Counted from the first letter of the stretch, positions 1 to 6,383 are shown. The stretch: DNA of 27,289 bases from Dehalococcoidia bacterium (GCA_003552785.1 PUOQ01000028.1:1-27289), one strand, 5' to 3'. Program-made: numbers and translations. Notes: a model not told the origin generated them from the sequence alone.

Positions 1-52
1 GACGTTGTAACCCGGCCGCCTAAATTGCCTCCCTTTTGATGGCAGGATGGTT

Positions 53-808
53 TTACAGGTCTTTTTTTCTTAAAACTTTTTGGGCAAGATATACGCACAT
101 GCTGATAATTACTATGGTGACAACCAGTGCGCCCCAGTAACTGTCCGGCCGTGAAGCAATCAGATCTATGCCCCACCCCGGAAGCCTGTTTGGCATATAG
201 TCGCCAATTACAGGCACTGCCGACAGGCCGGCCTGCGAAATAATGACTGCAATAGCCACGCCGCCTGCTGCCAGCGAGCTTCTAAAAAAGCTGGAGCATA
301 AAAGAGTCAGTGCCAGGCAGAAAATTAAAAACAGTGCCAGAAGCAGGTTTAAGAGAATATATGGCACTATTTCAGCACTCTCGATAATCCAGACAGTGTA
401 TGCGAAACAGACCATGGCAGAAATAAAAAGTGATACCACAAAGTTCAGGCTGAGGGCTATTAGTTTGGCATTAACAAAAGCGCTCCGGGATACCGGCTTT
501 GAGAGAGTCATAATGGCAGTGCCGTTTCTCATCTCACTGGATATTGCCCCCATTGCCATTAATACGGCAATCAGCAGACCGACCTGGCCAATGGTACCGG
601 CGAATTCAGCCAGTGATTGGATGGCGGTTGGTGGTGGCAGCTCTATAATCATCTGGTCTTCAAAAAGCGCCAGTATTTCGGGCATATAATACAGTAGAAA
701 AGGAGTAGTTATGCCAAAGAACAGAAAAACCCCGCCTACTATAACCAGCTTGAAGGTCCTTATTTGTTCGGTGATCTCTTTTTTGAGAAGAGGCAGCAAA
801 CCCTTCAT
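53..808 (-). CDS. ABC-2 type transporter permease
   Basis: This 251-residue protein is the membrane subunit of an ABC transporter, working with the ATPase encoded just upstream. It has a short basic amphipathic N-terminus (KKEITEQIRTFK) followed by about six hydrophobic segments, at roughly residues 20-42, 75-90, 115-140, 145-170, 178-200 and 225-243. This is the usual layout and length of ABC-2 permeases. The first extracytoplasmic loop is acidic. The start codon at 806-808 overlaps the ATPase stop codon by four bases (ATGA), indicating translational coupling. The substrate cannot be read from the sequence; relatives export drugs, peptides or sodium. It is the last gene of the HIT-PLDc_N-ATPase-permease operon, and nothing recognisable follows in the 52 bases left in the window. 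Confidence 0.88.
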   Translation of the reverse strand: MKGLLPLLKKEITEQIRTFKLVIVGGVFLFFGITTPFLLYYMPEILALFEDQMIIELPPPTAIQSLAEFAGTIGQVGLLIAVLMAMGAISSEMRNGTAIMTLSKPVSRSAFVNAKLIALSLNFVVSLFISAMVCFAYTVWIIESAEIVPYILLNLLLALFLIFCLALTLLCSSFFRSSLAAGGVAIAVIISQAGLSAVPVIGDYMPNRLPGWGIDLIASRPDSYWGALVVTIVIISMCVYLAQKVLRKKDL

Positions 809-1746
809 TGGCTCTTCTCCTGGTTTAAGATTTCCACAAAAACATCCTCAAGGCTTGGAAGGACCAGCTCGTAGCGGGTTAAGGTTAAGCCGCTTTCGCC
901 GATAAGCCTGGGCAGTTCCTTGCGTGCATAGTCGACATCGGTTGCTCTTACCTGGACCATTGGGACGCCGTTTTCTATAACCATTTCCGGCCCGGTTAGC
1001 CATGGAGTTTGTTTTAAGGTTTCAATAAACCCGGAAGCATCTTCCATAAATTGCATTTCAAAAAGGCTTCGGGCGTATTTTTTCTGCAGGGACTCAACGG
1101 ATGAAACAGTAACCAGTTTGCCCCGGTTTATAATGCCGACCGAATCGCAGACCCTTTCAACCTCTGAAAGATTATGGGTGGACATAAATACGGTGGATGT
1201 TTGCTTCAGTTGCTTGATTAGCTCGAGTACCTCACGTTTTCCTACCGGGTCAAGGGCAGAGGTCGGCTCATCCAGAAACAAAACTCTGGGACGGTTGATC
1301 AGCGCCTGTGCAATACCCAGTCGCTGCCGCATTCCCCGGGAATATCCGCCAATACGGCGCCTGCCATCTTTTGCGAGGTTTACCATGGCAAGCAACTCCT
1401 CAGTGCGGCTGATAATTTCCTTCTCCGGCAGATGGTGCAGTTTGCCGGCCAGATGCAAGAATTCATGTCCGCTCATCCAGTTGTAAAATGCAGGTACGTC
1501 CGGCATCAATCCAATTGATGACTGCAGTTTAAGATTATTATCACTTACCTTCTGTCCGGCCACCCAGGCCCGCCCCGAAGTCGGGTGAGCAAAACCGGTC
1601 AGCAGTTTAACCGCAGTGGTTTTTCCGGCACCGTTGGGGCCTAAAAAACCGAAAACCACATTTTCCGGCACCTCCATGTTGAGGTCATCCAGGGCTTTTA
1701 CATCTTTATAATGCTTGGACAGGCCCTCGGTTCTAATGGCTGCCAT
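805..1746 (-). CDS. ABC transporter ATP-binding protein
   Basis: This 313-residue protein is the ATPase of the ABC exporter and should energise the permease overlapping its 3' end. It has Walker A GPNGAGKTT at residues 36-44, a signature loop YSRGMRQR near 135-142 (a variant of LSGGQ common in ABC-2 exporter ATPases), Walker B LFLDEPTSALDP from 156, and the switch histidine H191 in MSTHNLSEVE. The C-terminal 90 residues form the accessory domain typical of CcmA/NatA-like ATPases. The ATG at 1744-1746 lies within the end of the preceding small gene and is preceded by AAGGA at good spacing, so the two are translationally coupled. The transported substrate is unknown. Confidence 0.92.
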   Translation of the reverse strand: MAAIRTEGLSKHYKDVKALDDLNMEVPENVVFGFLGPNGAGKTTAVKLLTGFAHPTSGRAWVAGQKVSDNNLKLQSSIGLMPDVPAFYNWMSGHEFLHLAGKLHHLPEKEIISRTEELLAMVNLAKDGRRRIGGYSRGMRQRLGIAQALINRPRVLFLDEPTSALDPVGKREVLELIKQLKQTSTVFMSTHNLSEVERVCDSVGIINRGKLVTVSSVESLQKKYARSLFEMQFMEDASGFIETLKQTPWLTGPEMVIENGVPMVQVRATDVDYARKELPRLIGESGLTLTRYELVLPSLEDVFVEILNQEKSQ

Positions 1747-1960
1747 CTATGCTTTCCTTGCGCCCGGCAACCAGGTATATGATGGGGCCTATAATGTTTA
1801 CCAGAACGATGACAATAATCCAGACCACCTTATTGTTGCCGGTGACGTGTTCCCGCCTGACCAGGTCGATAATGGCTACAATCATCAAAGCCAGTTGCAG
1901 TATAATCAGCGGGATAAGAAAGGGTAGCATGCCGAGCAGAATATCAAGTTCTTGTTCCAA
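1733..1960 (-). CDS. Small PLDc_N-type membrane protein
   Basis: This protein has about 75 residues and two transmembrane helices: MLPFLIPLIILQLALMIVAI, then VVWIIVIVLVNIIGPIIYLV. A short basic loop (DLVRREHVTGNNK) separates them. This is the pattern of the PLDc_N (phospholipase D nuclease N-terminal) small-protein family, which often sits beside ABC-2 exporters. I chose the TTG at 1958-1960 because AGGAGAG lies seven to eight bases upstream. A longer reading from an ATG at 2002 would run into the HIT gene and lacks a ribosome site. It starts four bases after the HIT stop and overlaps the ATPase start by 14 bases. Its function is unknown; it may be an accessory of the exporter. Confidence 0.75.
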   Translation of the reverse strand: MEQELDILLGMLPFLIPLIILQLALMIVAIIDLVRREHVTGNNKVVWIIVIVLVNIIGPIIYLVAGRKESIDGSH

Positions 1961-1964
1961 GGTT

Positions 1965-2459
1965 TTAACTCTCCTTTTGAAATTCCGGGAACAGCTCAGC
2001 ATAGCTTTCGCTCAGAGCTGCATTGACTACCCCTGTAGAAGCAATTACCGGCATGAAGCTGGTGTCTCCGGCCCAGCGGGGGACTACATGAGTATGGATG
2101 TGCTGGTCAATACCGGCTCCGGCAACTCTTCCCATGTTCATGCCCATGTTAAACCCGGCCGGATTCCACAATCTGCGAATAATGACTATGGTCTTTTGTA
2201 CCAGCTGAAAATGCTCGAGCAATTCATTGCGTTCGAGGGATTCCAGAAGGGCTGTGTGGCGGTAAGGAGCAATCATTAAATGGCCGGCTGAATATGGGTA
2301 GCGATTCATGATTACGAAATTGTATTCCCCCCGGAAAAGAAGCAGGTTGGACTCATCATTTGCTTCTGCGGGTTTATCGCAAAGGATGCAATCACTGTCG
2401 CCGCCGTTTTTGGCAAGGCGTATGTATTCAATGCGCCATGGTGCCCAGATGTGTTCCAT
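1965..2459 (-). CDS. HIT-family nucleotide phosphorylase/hydrolase (Ap4A phosphorylase-like)
   Basis: This 164-residue HIT-superfamily enzyme carries the histidine triad HIHTH at residues 120-124, followed by VVPRW. The middle histidine is normally the nucleophile that attacks the alpha phosphate of dinucleoside polyphosphates or nucleotide conjugates. The N-terminal WAPWRIEYI and the C24-x2-C27 pair resemble bacterial Ap4A phosphorylase-type HIT proteins, as in actinobacteria. I place the start at the ATG at 2457-2459, the residue before EHIWAPWR, because AAAGGA precedes it at suitable spacing. A longer reading to 2510 would cross the promoter. It is the first gene of the minus-strand operon. 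The exact substrate cannot be decided from sequence. Confidence 0.88.
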   Translation of the reverse strand: MEHIWAPWRIEYIRLAKNGGDSDCILCDKPAEANDESNLLLFRGEYNFVIMNRYPYSAGHLMIAPYRHTALLESLERNELLEHFQLVQKTIVIIRRLWNPAGFNMGMNMGRVAGAGIDQHIHTHVVPRWAGDTSFMPVIASTGVVNAALSESYAELFPEFQKES

Positions 2460-2481
2460 ATTTAAAATTTTCCTTTGCCAT

Positions 2482-2510
2482 ATTGTAGCCAGCGAGCATG
2501 AAAGCGTCAA
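2482..2510 (-). promoter_or_regulatory. Sigma-70-type promoter of the HIT/ABC operon
   Basis: On the minus strand, TTGACG (2505-2510) and TACAAT (2482-2487) are separated by exactly 17 bases. This would start transcription around 2475, about 15 bases upstream of the HIT ATG. It diverges from the dehalogenase promoter, whose -35 box begins only nine bases away. Confidence 0.7.
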
Positions 2511-2518
2511 TTATTTTA

Positions 2519-2548
2519 TTGACAGAAAATGTTTCTAAAGGGTATTAT
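2519..2548 (+). promoter_or_regulatory. Sigma-70-type promoter of the rdhA operon
   Basis: A consensus -35 box TTGACA (2519-2524) is separated by 18 bases from TATTAT (2543-2548). Transcription should begin near 2555, inside the 19-bp repeat element at 2552-2570. That placement suits repression by occlusion of the start site. The leader before the rdhA ATG is about 74 bases. Confidence 0.7.
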
Positions 2549-2551
2549 GTA

Positions 2552-2570
2552 TTATCGTATAACGTTATCG
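2552..2570. promoter_or_regulatory. Putative PadR operator at the rdhA transcription start
   Basis: The 19 bases TTATCGTATAACGTTATCG contain a direct repeat of TTATCG with a 13-base period and a perfect 10-bp palindrome ATAACGTTAT (2559-2568). Read on the opposite strand, the padR start region at 6228-6246 has the same sequence with one difference (A to G). Both copies sit three to six bases downstream of a -10 box. I infer an operator for the PadR protein encoded at 5919-6239. Confidence 0.65.
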
Positions 2571-2628
2571 AAGAGCAACAATGAATCACCTGGTATCATT
2601 TGCTTTTGAAAAAAGGGGGCATAAGGCG

Positions 2629-4017
2629 ATGGCTAAAAAGTATGGCAAATACCATTCAACCATGAGCCGCAGGGATTTTATGAAGGCCCTTGGCCTGGGG
2701 GGTGCCGGTTTGGGCATGGCAAGCATGGCACCTGTGGTCAATGCACCCGCATATAAAGATATGGATGAAGTTTTAAGCTCTTCAGAAGCTGGTCTCAAGC
2801 GGCCGTCATGGGTTAAAGAGGTAGACAGGCCTACTGCTGAGATTGACTGGGATCTTTTCGAACGGTTCGACTACGGGGAAGTCATGTTCGTACGCGGTTT
2901 TGAAAAGGCCATGGGGGAAACTTATGTCCGCTGGGCTAGCCAGGTGGGCCGGGAAAACACCACCCGGTGGCTGAGGCAGGGAAAGCCCGGTTTTACCCTC
3001 AGGGATTATGCGCTTGATCGAGGGACAGCCAGCCATGCTTTTCCTGCTGCCAGTTTTTTGGGCCATCGCCGTTCACCCACCCCCGCCAGCCTGGGTGTTT
3101 CCAGATGGGAAGGGACTCCGGAAGAAAACTCCCGCATGGTAAGAGGTATAATGCGCCTTCTTGGTGCGGACGACATTGCCATTGTGGAACTGGATGAAAA
3201 TACTGAAAAACTGTTTTATACCTTTGATACTGATGGCAAGAAAATAAACATTGAACATGTCACCAACCCCGATGAGGGCGAGGACTACCGCACCATACCC
3301 AAGAGGTGCCGCTGGGTTATCGTATATACCATTAAAATGTCTTATGAGCTTGTCAGGCGGCTGCCGTCCTGGAGCGCAGGCGCTACCACTTACCTGGGTT
3401 ATGCCCAGGGGCCTTTCCTTCAGGACCGCTTTCAGGAGGTTATCCGCACTTTAGGTTATACATGCCTGGGTGAATCCCGCCCCAATGCACTCGGCACTTC
3501 CACCGGTTTTGGGGTACTGGGCGGCCTGGGGGAGATGAGCCGCATAGAGCACCAGATTACCCCGAAAAGAGGACTGTCGGTAAGGGTGTTCAAAATGGTT
3601 ACCGATCTGCCGCTTGAGCCCACCAAACCCATCAATACCGGCGTCATGGATTTCTGCCGGACCTGCAAGAAATGTGCCGAGCTGTGCCCGGCAAATGTAA
3701 TATCTTCTTCAACCGAGACCACGTGGGAGGTGCCCGGCCCATATAAAAGACCCGGTGTAAGAAGCTGGTTTAAGATTGACCCCAGATGCATATCCTACTG
3801 GCGCCAGACGGGTACCGCCTGTGGTTTCTGCTTTGCGGTATGCCCCCTGACCCGGCCACAATCCTCTTCATATTTCAATGCCATGCGTTCTACCATATCA
3901 AGGACTACCGCTTTTAACGGCGCCTTTAGAAGAATGGACGACATGCTGGGCTGGGGGGCCAGGAAGGACTACGAGAGTTTCTGGGATCTGGAATTTCCTG
4001 TATATGGCTGGGATTAG
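2629..4017 (+). CDS. rdhA: Reductive dehalogenase catalytic subunit
   Basis: RdhA is the exported terminal reductase of organohalide respiration. It uses a corrinoid and two 4Fe-4S clusters to remove halogen from organic substrates outside the membrane. The 462-residue protein begins with a Tat signal (SRRDFMK, twin arginine R14-R15, then a glycine/alanine-rich hydrophobic stretch). It continues with RPSWVKEVDRPTAEIDW, a segment typical of Dehalococcoidia enzymes. Near the C-terminus are C343-x2-C346-x2-C349-x3-C353-P and C387-x10-C398-x2-C401-x3-C405-P, the two ferredoxin-like motifs of the family. I chose the ATG at 2629 because of the purine-rich AAGGGGG upstream; an ATG at 2581 adds 16 residues and has no ribosome site. 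The halogenated substrate cannot be predicted. Two lipoprotein genes separate it from rdhB, which is unusual. Confidence 0.93.
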   Translation: MAKKYGKYHSTMSRRDFMKALGLGGAGLGMASMAPVVNAPAYKDMDEVLSSSEAGLKRPSWVKEVDRPTAEIDWDLFERFDYGEVMFVRGFEKAMGETYVRWASQVGRENTTRWLRQGKPGFTLRDYALDRGTASHAFPAASFLGHRRSPTPASLGVSRWEGTPEENSRMVRGIMRLLGADDIAIVELDENTEKLFYTFDTDGKKINIEHVTNPDEGEDYRTIPKRCRWVIVYTIKMSYELVRRLPSWSAGATTYLGYAQGPFLQDRFQEVIRTLGYTCLGESRPNALGTSTGFGVLGGLGEMSRIEHQITPKRGLSVRVFKMVTDLPLEPTKPINTGVMDFCRTCKKCAELCPANVISSSTETTWEVPGPYKRPGVRSWFKIDPRCISYWRQTGTACGFCFAVCPLTRPQSSSYFNAMRSTISRTTAFNGAFRRMDDMLGWGARKDYESFWDLEFPVYGWD

Positions 4018-4032
4018 TACGGGGGAAAAAGC

Positions 4033-4512
4033 ATGAGGACAAGAAGCAATTTCAGACAGTTCATTTCAGGGTTGTTATTTCTGGCTGCAGCAGCAGTGCT
4101 GGTTACGGCTTTGGGCTCCTGTATTTCCAGGGCATATTCCATCCCTGATTTTCAAAAACCGCCTGATGTACTCGAACTGGAAACACTTCTTGCCAAATAC
4201 AGGGCTGACCCGGAAGCGGCCCAGGAGAAGTACCGGGGGGAATTCTTTCTGTTTCCGTCGGTAGAGATTGACGAAGTTATCAGCCCACATTCACATCCGG
4301 AAAAATACCAGCTGGGTGGTGAAATGTATGCCTCAAGCGGCCCTTTCAAGTTCAGGCCCAGGTTTCTATATGATCTCGACTCACTTGGCCCGGGTTTTGT
4401 ACTGGATGTAAGGGGCGAAGTGCGTGGCTGGATACAGGGGGATTTTTATATAACCAATGCCACCTTCACGGTTGTTGAAGGAGGGGACCTGCCGCCCCCA
4501 GGTGTTTATTGA
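4033..4512 (+). CDS. Lipoprotein in the dehalogenase operon, copy A
   Basis: This 159-residue lipoprotein has a basic N-terminus, a hydrophobic stretch (residues 12-27) and a lipobox ending in C30 (TALGSC), so it should be exported and lipid-anchored. The mature part, starting around AYSIPDFQKPP, is a clear paralogue of the next gene; both share LELETLLA-YRADPEAA--KYRGE-FLFPS and GEVRGW...VVEGGDLP-PG-Y. The Y-R-x-(D/N)-x2-x-A-x3-K-Y-x-G pattern recalls tRNA_anti-like/OB-fold lipoproteins, an inference from motif spacing. GGGGG precedes the ATG by about seven bases, and only 15 bases separate it from rdhA, so it is surely cotranscribed with it. No function is known. A role in folding, anchoring or protecting RdhA on the outer face is a guess from position. 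Confidence 0.85.
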   Translation: MRTRSNFRQFISGLLFLAAAAVLVTALGSCISRAYSIPDFQKPPDVLELETLLAKYRADPEAAQEKYRGEFFLFPSVEIDEVISPHSHPEKYQLGGEMYASSGPFKFRPRFLYDLDSLGPGFVLDVRGEVRGWIQGDFYITNATFTVVEGGDLPPPGVY

Positions 4513-4574
4513 TCTCTTTTTAAGGTTGATTTAAATTAATTTGGGAAGATGGAAATTTTGAGGGGGTGTGAGAA

Positions 4575-5042
4575 ATGAATAGGTTGAAAAGACTTACCAG
4601 GTTCGCGTTGCCTGTTATATGCTCGGGGGTATTTGCCGTGCTTCTGGCCGGCTGTACGACGCCGGCCTATTCCGTTCCTGATTTCCAGTCTCCACCACAA
4701 GTACTCGAACTGGAAACACTTCTTGCCGAATACAGGGCAGACCCGGAAGCAGCCGAGGAGAAGTACCGGGGGGAAAGGTTTTTGTTTCCGTCAATCGAAG
4801 TTGATGACCTTATGAGTGACCGTATCGGAGACCACCGGGTCCAGTTAAGTGATATGTACCTGCAAAGCGGCAGTGCAAGGTTTTTACCCAGGGACAGGTT
4901 TGCCCTGGACCACGTCGGTTTTGATTTTATAGTTGACATTGTGGGCGAAGTGCGCGGCTGGAGATTCGGCTATTTTACAATCGAAAACTGCACCTACATC
5001 ATTGTTGAGGGTGGTGACCTGCCGGACCCGGGAGGCTATTAA
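4575..5042 (+). CDS. Lipoprotein in the dehalogenase operon, copy B
   Basis: This 155-residue lipoprotein is the tandem paralogue of the preceding gene. The signal peptide ends at the lipobox LLAGC (C27), followed by TTPAYSVPDFQSPPQ. The N-terminal third of the mature domain (LELETLLAEYRADPEAAEEK and on through YRGERFLFPS) is nearly identical to copy A; the middle has diverged, and the C-terminal GEVRGW and EGGDLPDPGGY blocks are conserved again. This points to a fairly recent duplication with divergence in one loop region, where a binding specificity might lie. GAGGGGG precedes the ATG. The 62-base gap from copy A has no terminator-like hairpin that I can see, so it should belong to the rdhA operon. 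Function is unknown. Confidence 0.85.
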   Translation: MNRLKRLTRFALPVICSGVFAVLLAGCTTPAYSVPDFQSPPQVLELETLLAEYRADPEAAEEKYRGERFLFPSIEVDDLMSDRIGDHRVQLSDMYLQSGSARFLPRDRFALDHVGFDFIVDIVGEVRGWRFGYFTIENCTYIIVEGGDLPDPGGY

Positions 5043-5095
5043 ACTTAAGCAGCGCTGGGTAAAGAGTAAAAATTGCCGGGGCAATAATTACAGCA

Positions 5096-5242
5096 ATGTC
5101 TGAAAGGACGGTTATAGAGCCCGGGTTTGCTGTAGACATTGCAGGCGGAGCGTGCGGCTGGATGCTGGGCCACTTTTATGTTTATAATTGCAGATGCATC
5201 ATTGTTGAAGGCGGCGATTTGTCGGAACCGGAAAGTTGCTAG
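5096..5242 (+). pseudogene. Truncated third copy of the operon lipoprotein
   Basis: An open frame of 48 codons ends with EPGFAVDIAGGACGWMLGHF, continuing YVYNCRCIIVEGGDLSEPES and a final C. This aligns with the last 45 residues of lipoprotein copy B (GFDFIVDIVGEVRGW...IIVEGGDLPDPGGY). The signal peptide and N-terminal domain are missing. An in-frame stop (TAA near 5060) lies upstream, and the ATG at 5096 has no ribosome site. It is best read as the 3' remnant of a third tandem copy, left between copy B and rdhB after a deletion. Production of a short peptide cannot be excluded. Confidence 0.75.
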
Positions 5243-5286
5243 TTTTGATTGAAGGGTGACCGCTATTTTAAAGGAGGAATAGAGAG

Positions 5287-5592
5287 ATGTTTTTAATTGG
5301 TATGCTGGTCGGAATGGCAGTTCTGGGGCTGGTGCTTTTTATCAACCACAGGAATATTGATGTGCGCTGGTATGAATGGCTAATAGGTGTTCTCGGCTTT
5401 GGCTTTTTGCTTTTTACCATCCAGAACGTCATGGCTGCAGCTGAAGGATACTGGGAAACAGCCCCGCTGGTTTTTTTATGGTTGTTTGGCACTCCTTCTC
5501 TGGTGCTTTTAATAATTGCCGTTCTTTTGCCCTGGTTGCGGCACCGGGGTAAAAATAGAAAAGGGACGGTAGCTGAAAACGCGCAGGGTTAG
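5287..5592 (+). CDS. rdhB: Reductive dehalogenase membrane anchor (RdhB-like)
   Basis: This 101-residue integral membrane protein has three hydrophobic helices, at roughly residues 1-20, 31-52 and 60-84, and a basic C-terminal tail (RHRGKNRKG). The motif VRWYEWLIGVLGF entering the second helix, followed by LLFTIQN, is what I recognise from RdhB proteins. Known RdhB proteins have about 90-105 residues and are thought to hold the Tat-exported RdhA on the membrane. A strong AAAGGAGG lies nine bases before the ATG. In most known loci rdhB directly follows rdhA; here it is about 1.27 kb downstream, after the lipoprotein genes. Its stop codon overlaps by four bases with the stop of the convergent gene on the minus strand. 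Confidence 0.85.
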   Translation: MFLIGMLVGMAVLGLVLFINHRNIDVRWYEWLIGVLGFGFLLFTIQNVMAAAEGYWETAPLVFLWLFGTPSLVLLIIAVLLPWLRHRGKNRKGTVAENAQG

Positions 5593-5900
5593 AAACCGGT
5601 TTTTAATTCCTCCATCCACTCTTCAGCAACCTTTCGGTCCAGGTGGCCTTTAATAGTCGCATGGGCATATCTGGTTGCCTGTTCCCGTTCTTCTTCGGTT
5701 ATAATTTTGTTTAAAAAATAACTAAAAACAGGATTAAAGAACCTGTTTAACCAGCGGAAGGTGGCAGACTTTTCTTTAAGCGCCAGCTTATAGAACCGAA
5801 CGCAGTTATAGCAGGTCGGGGTGCGCACCAGCCCAAAACCTGAAAATAAAGAAAGGCCCGAGACAAACAGTGCCACCAGGGAGATGGCTAAATATTCCAC
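5589..5900 (-). CDS. Short membrane protein, possible truncated TauE/SafE fusion
   Basis: The product is 103 residues long. Its first 24 residues (MEYLAISLVALFVSGLSLFS followed by GFGL) resemble the first helix of TauE/SafE-family anion permeases, which are normally about 250 residues. The rest (TPTCYNCVRFYKLALKEK onward) does not look like that family. It contains a C-x2-C pair, a weakly hydrophobic segment (RWLNRFFNPVFSYFL) and a charged helical tail (EEEREQATRYAH...EEWMEELK). I do not recognise it. It may be the scar of a deletion joining a permease start to another gene, or an intact small protein with one signal-anchor helix. The start is GTG at 5898-5900 with GAGGG upstream. It begins 18 bases after padR and is probably cotranscribed with it. 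Confidence 0.6.
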   Translation of the reverse strand: MEYLAISLVALFVSGLSLFSGFGLVRTPTCYNCVRFYKLALKEKSATFRWLNRFFNPVFSYFLNKIITEEEREQATRYAHATIKGHLDRKVAEEWMEELKTGF

Positions 5901-5918
5901 CAGGTGGCCCTCACCGGG

Positions 5919-6239
5919 TTATTCGATTATTTCGTCGCATAATTCCCTGATTTTGTCGTAAGATAAGGAAAGGGCCTGATTGCCTTCATCAGTAGTGCGG
6001 TAGTACTTTCGCATTTTGCCGTTGGCGACCTTTTTTTCAGACCAGAGAAAGCCGTTACTCTCCATTTGATGCAGTATGGGGTAAAGCGTTCCGGGGCTTA
6101 TCTGGTAACCGTGTCTTTCAAGCTCCTGCATCATGCTTAGCCCGAATACGGGCTCTTTGGAGGCATGATACAGTATATGCAGCCTTATAAACCCCAAAAA
6201 CAGGTTTCTAAAAACTTTATTGCTATACGATAACGTCAT
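5919..6239 (-). CDS. PadR-family transcriptional regulator
   Basis: This 106-residue winged-helix repressor is of the PadR type. The segments FIRLHILYHASKEPVFGLSM, ELERHGYQISPGTLYPILHQ and MESNGFLWSEKK...KMRKYYRTTDEGNQAL match the helix-turn-helix and wing of the family. A short C-terminal helix (SYDKIRELCDEIIE) probably mediates dimerisation, as in subfamily 2 (short) members. PadR proteins usually bind small hydrophobic ligands and repress detoxification genes. The ATG at 6237-6239 lies inside a 19-bp element (6228-6246) that recurs at the rdhA start site. It probably represses itself and the dehalogenase operon, with a substrate-like ligand as inducer (inference). There is little or no leader, so the mRNA may be leaderless. 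Confidence 0.88.
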   Translation of the reverse strand: MTLSYSNKVFRNLFLGFIRLHILYHASKEPVFGLSMMQELERHGYQISPGTLYPILHQMESNGFLWSEKKVANGKMRKYYRTTDEGNQALSLSYDKIRELCDEIIE

Positions 6240-6246
6240 ACGATAA
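6228..6246. promoter_or_regulatory. Putative PadR operator overlapping the padR start
   Basis: On the minus strand this reads TTATCGTATGACGTTATCG, identical to the rdhA element (2552-2570) at 18 of 19 positions. Here the second repeat extends to TTATCGTAT, giving two copies of TTATCGTAT separated by GACG. It lies directly downstream of the padR -10 box and contains the padR ATG. A bound protein would block both transcription start and initial elongation, as expected for autoregulation. Confidence 0.65.
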
Positions 6247-6250
6247 CTAA

Positions 6251-6279
6251 ATAGTATACCCTGTTTAAACTTTTGTCAA
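6251..6279 (-). promoter_or_regulatory. Promoter of padR
   Basis: On the minus strand a consensus -35 TTGACA (6274-6279) is followed by either TATACT (6253-6258, spacer 15) or TACTAT (6251-6256, spacer 17). The start would fall about 2-8 bases before the padR ATG at 6239. This leaves no room for a ribosome site and suggests a leaderless or nearly leaderless transcript. Confidence 0.6.
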
Positions 6280-6383
6280 TGTGTATGCGGCGGTTATTTT
6301 TGCTACCCGTTGTAATAAAAACTTGCCAGAGGCTTTTATAACCCTTTGCTCATAGGCTATACTAAAAATAGAGGAGGCGTGTT

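Noticed and set aside
243..689. 148-codon plus-strand open frame
   Set aside because: It is antisense to the well-supported ABC permease gene and has a composition typical of a shadow frame.
2581..2628. Upstream ATG giving a 16-residue longer RdhA
   Set aside because: It has no ribosome site, and the Tat signal fits better with the ATG at 2629, which is preceded by AAGGGGG.
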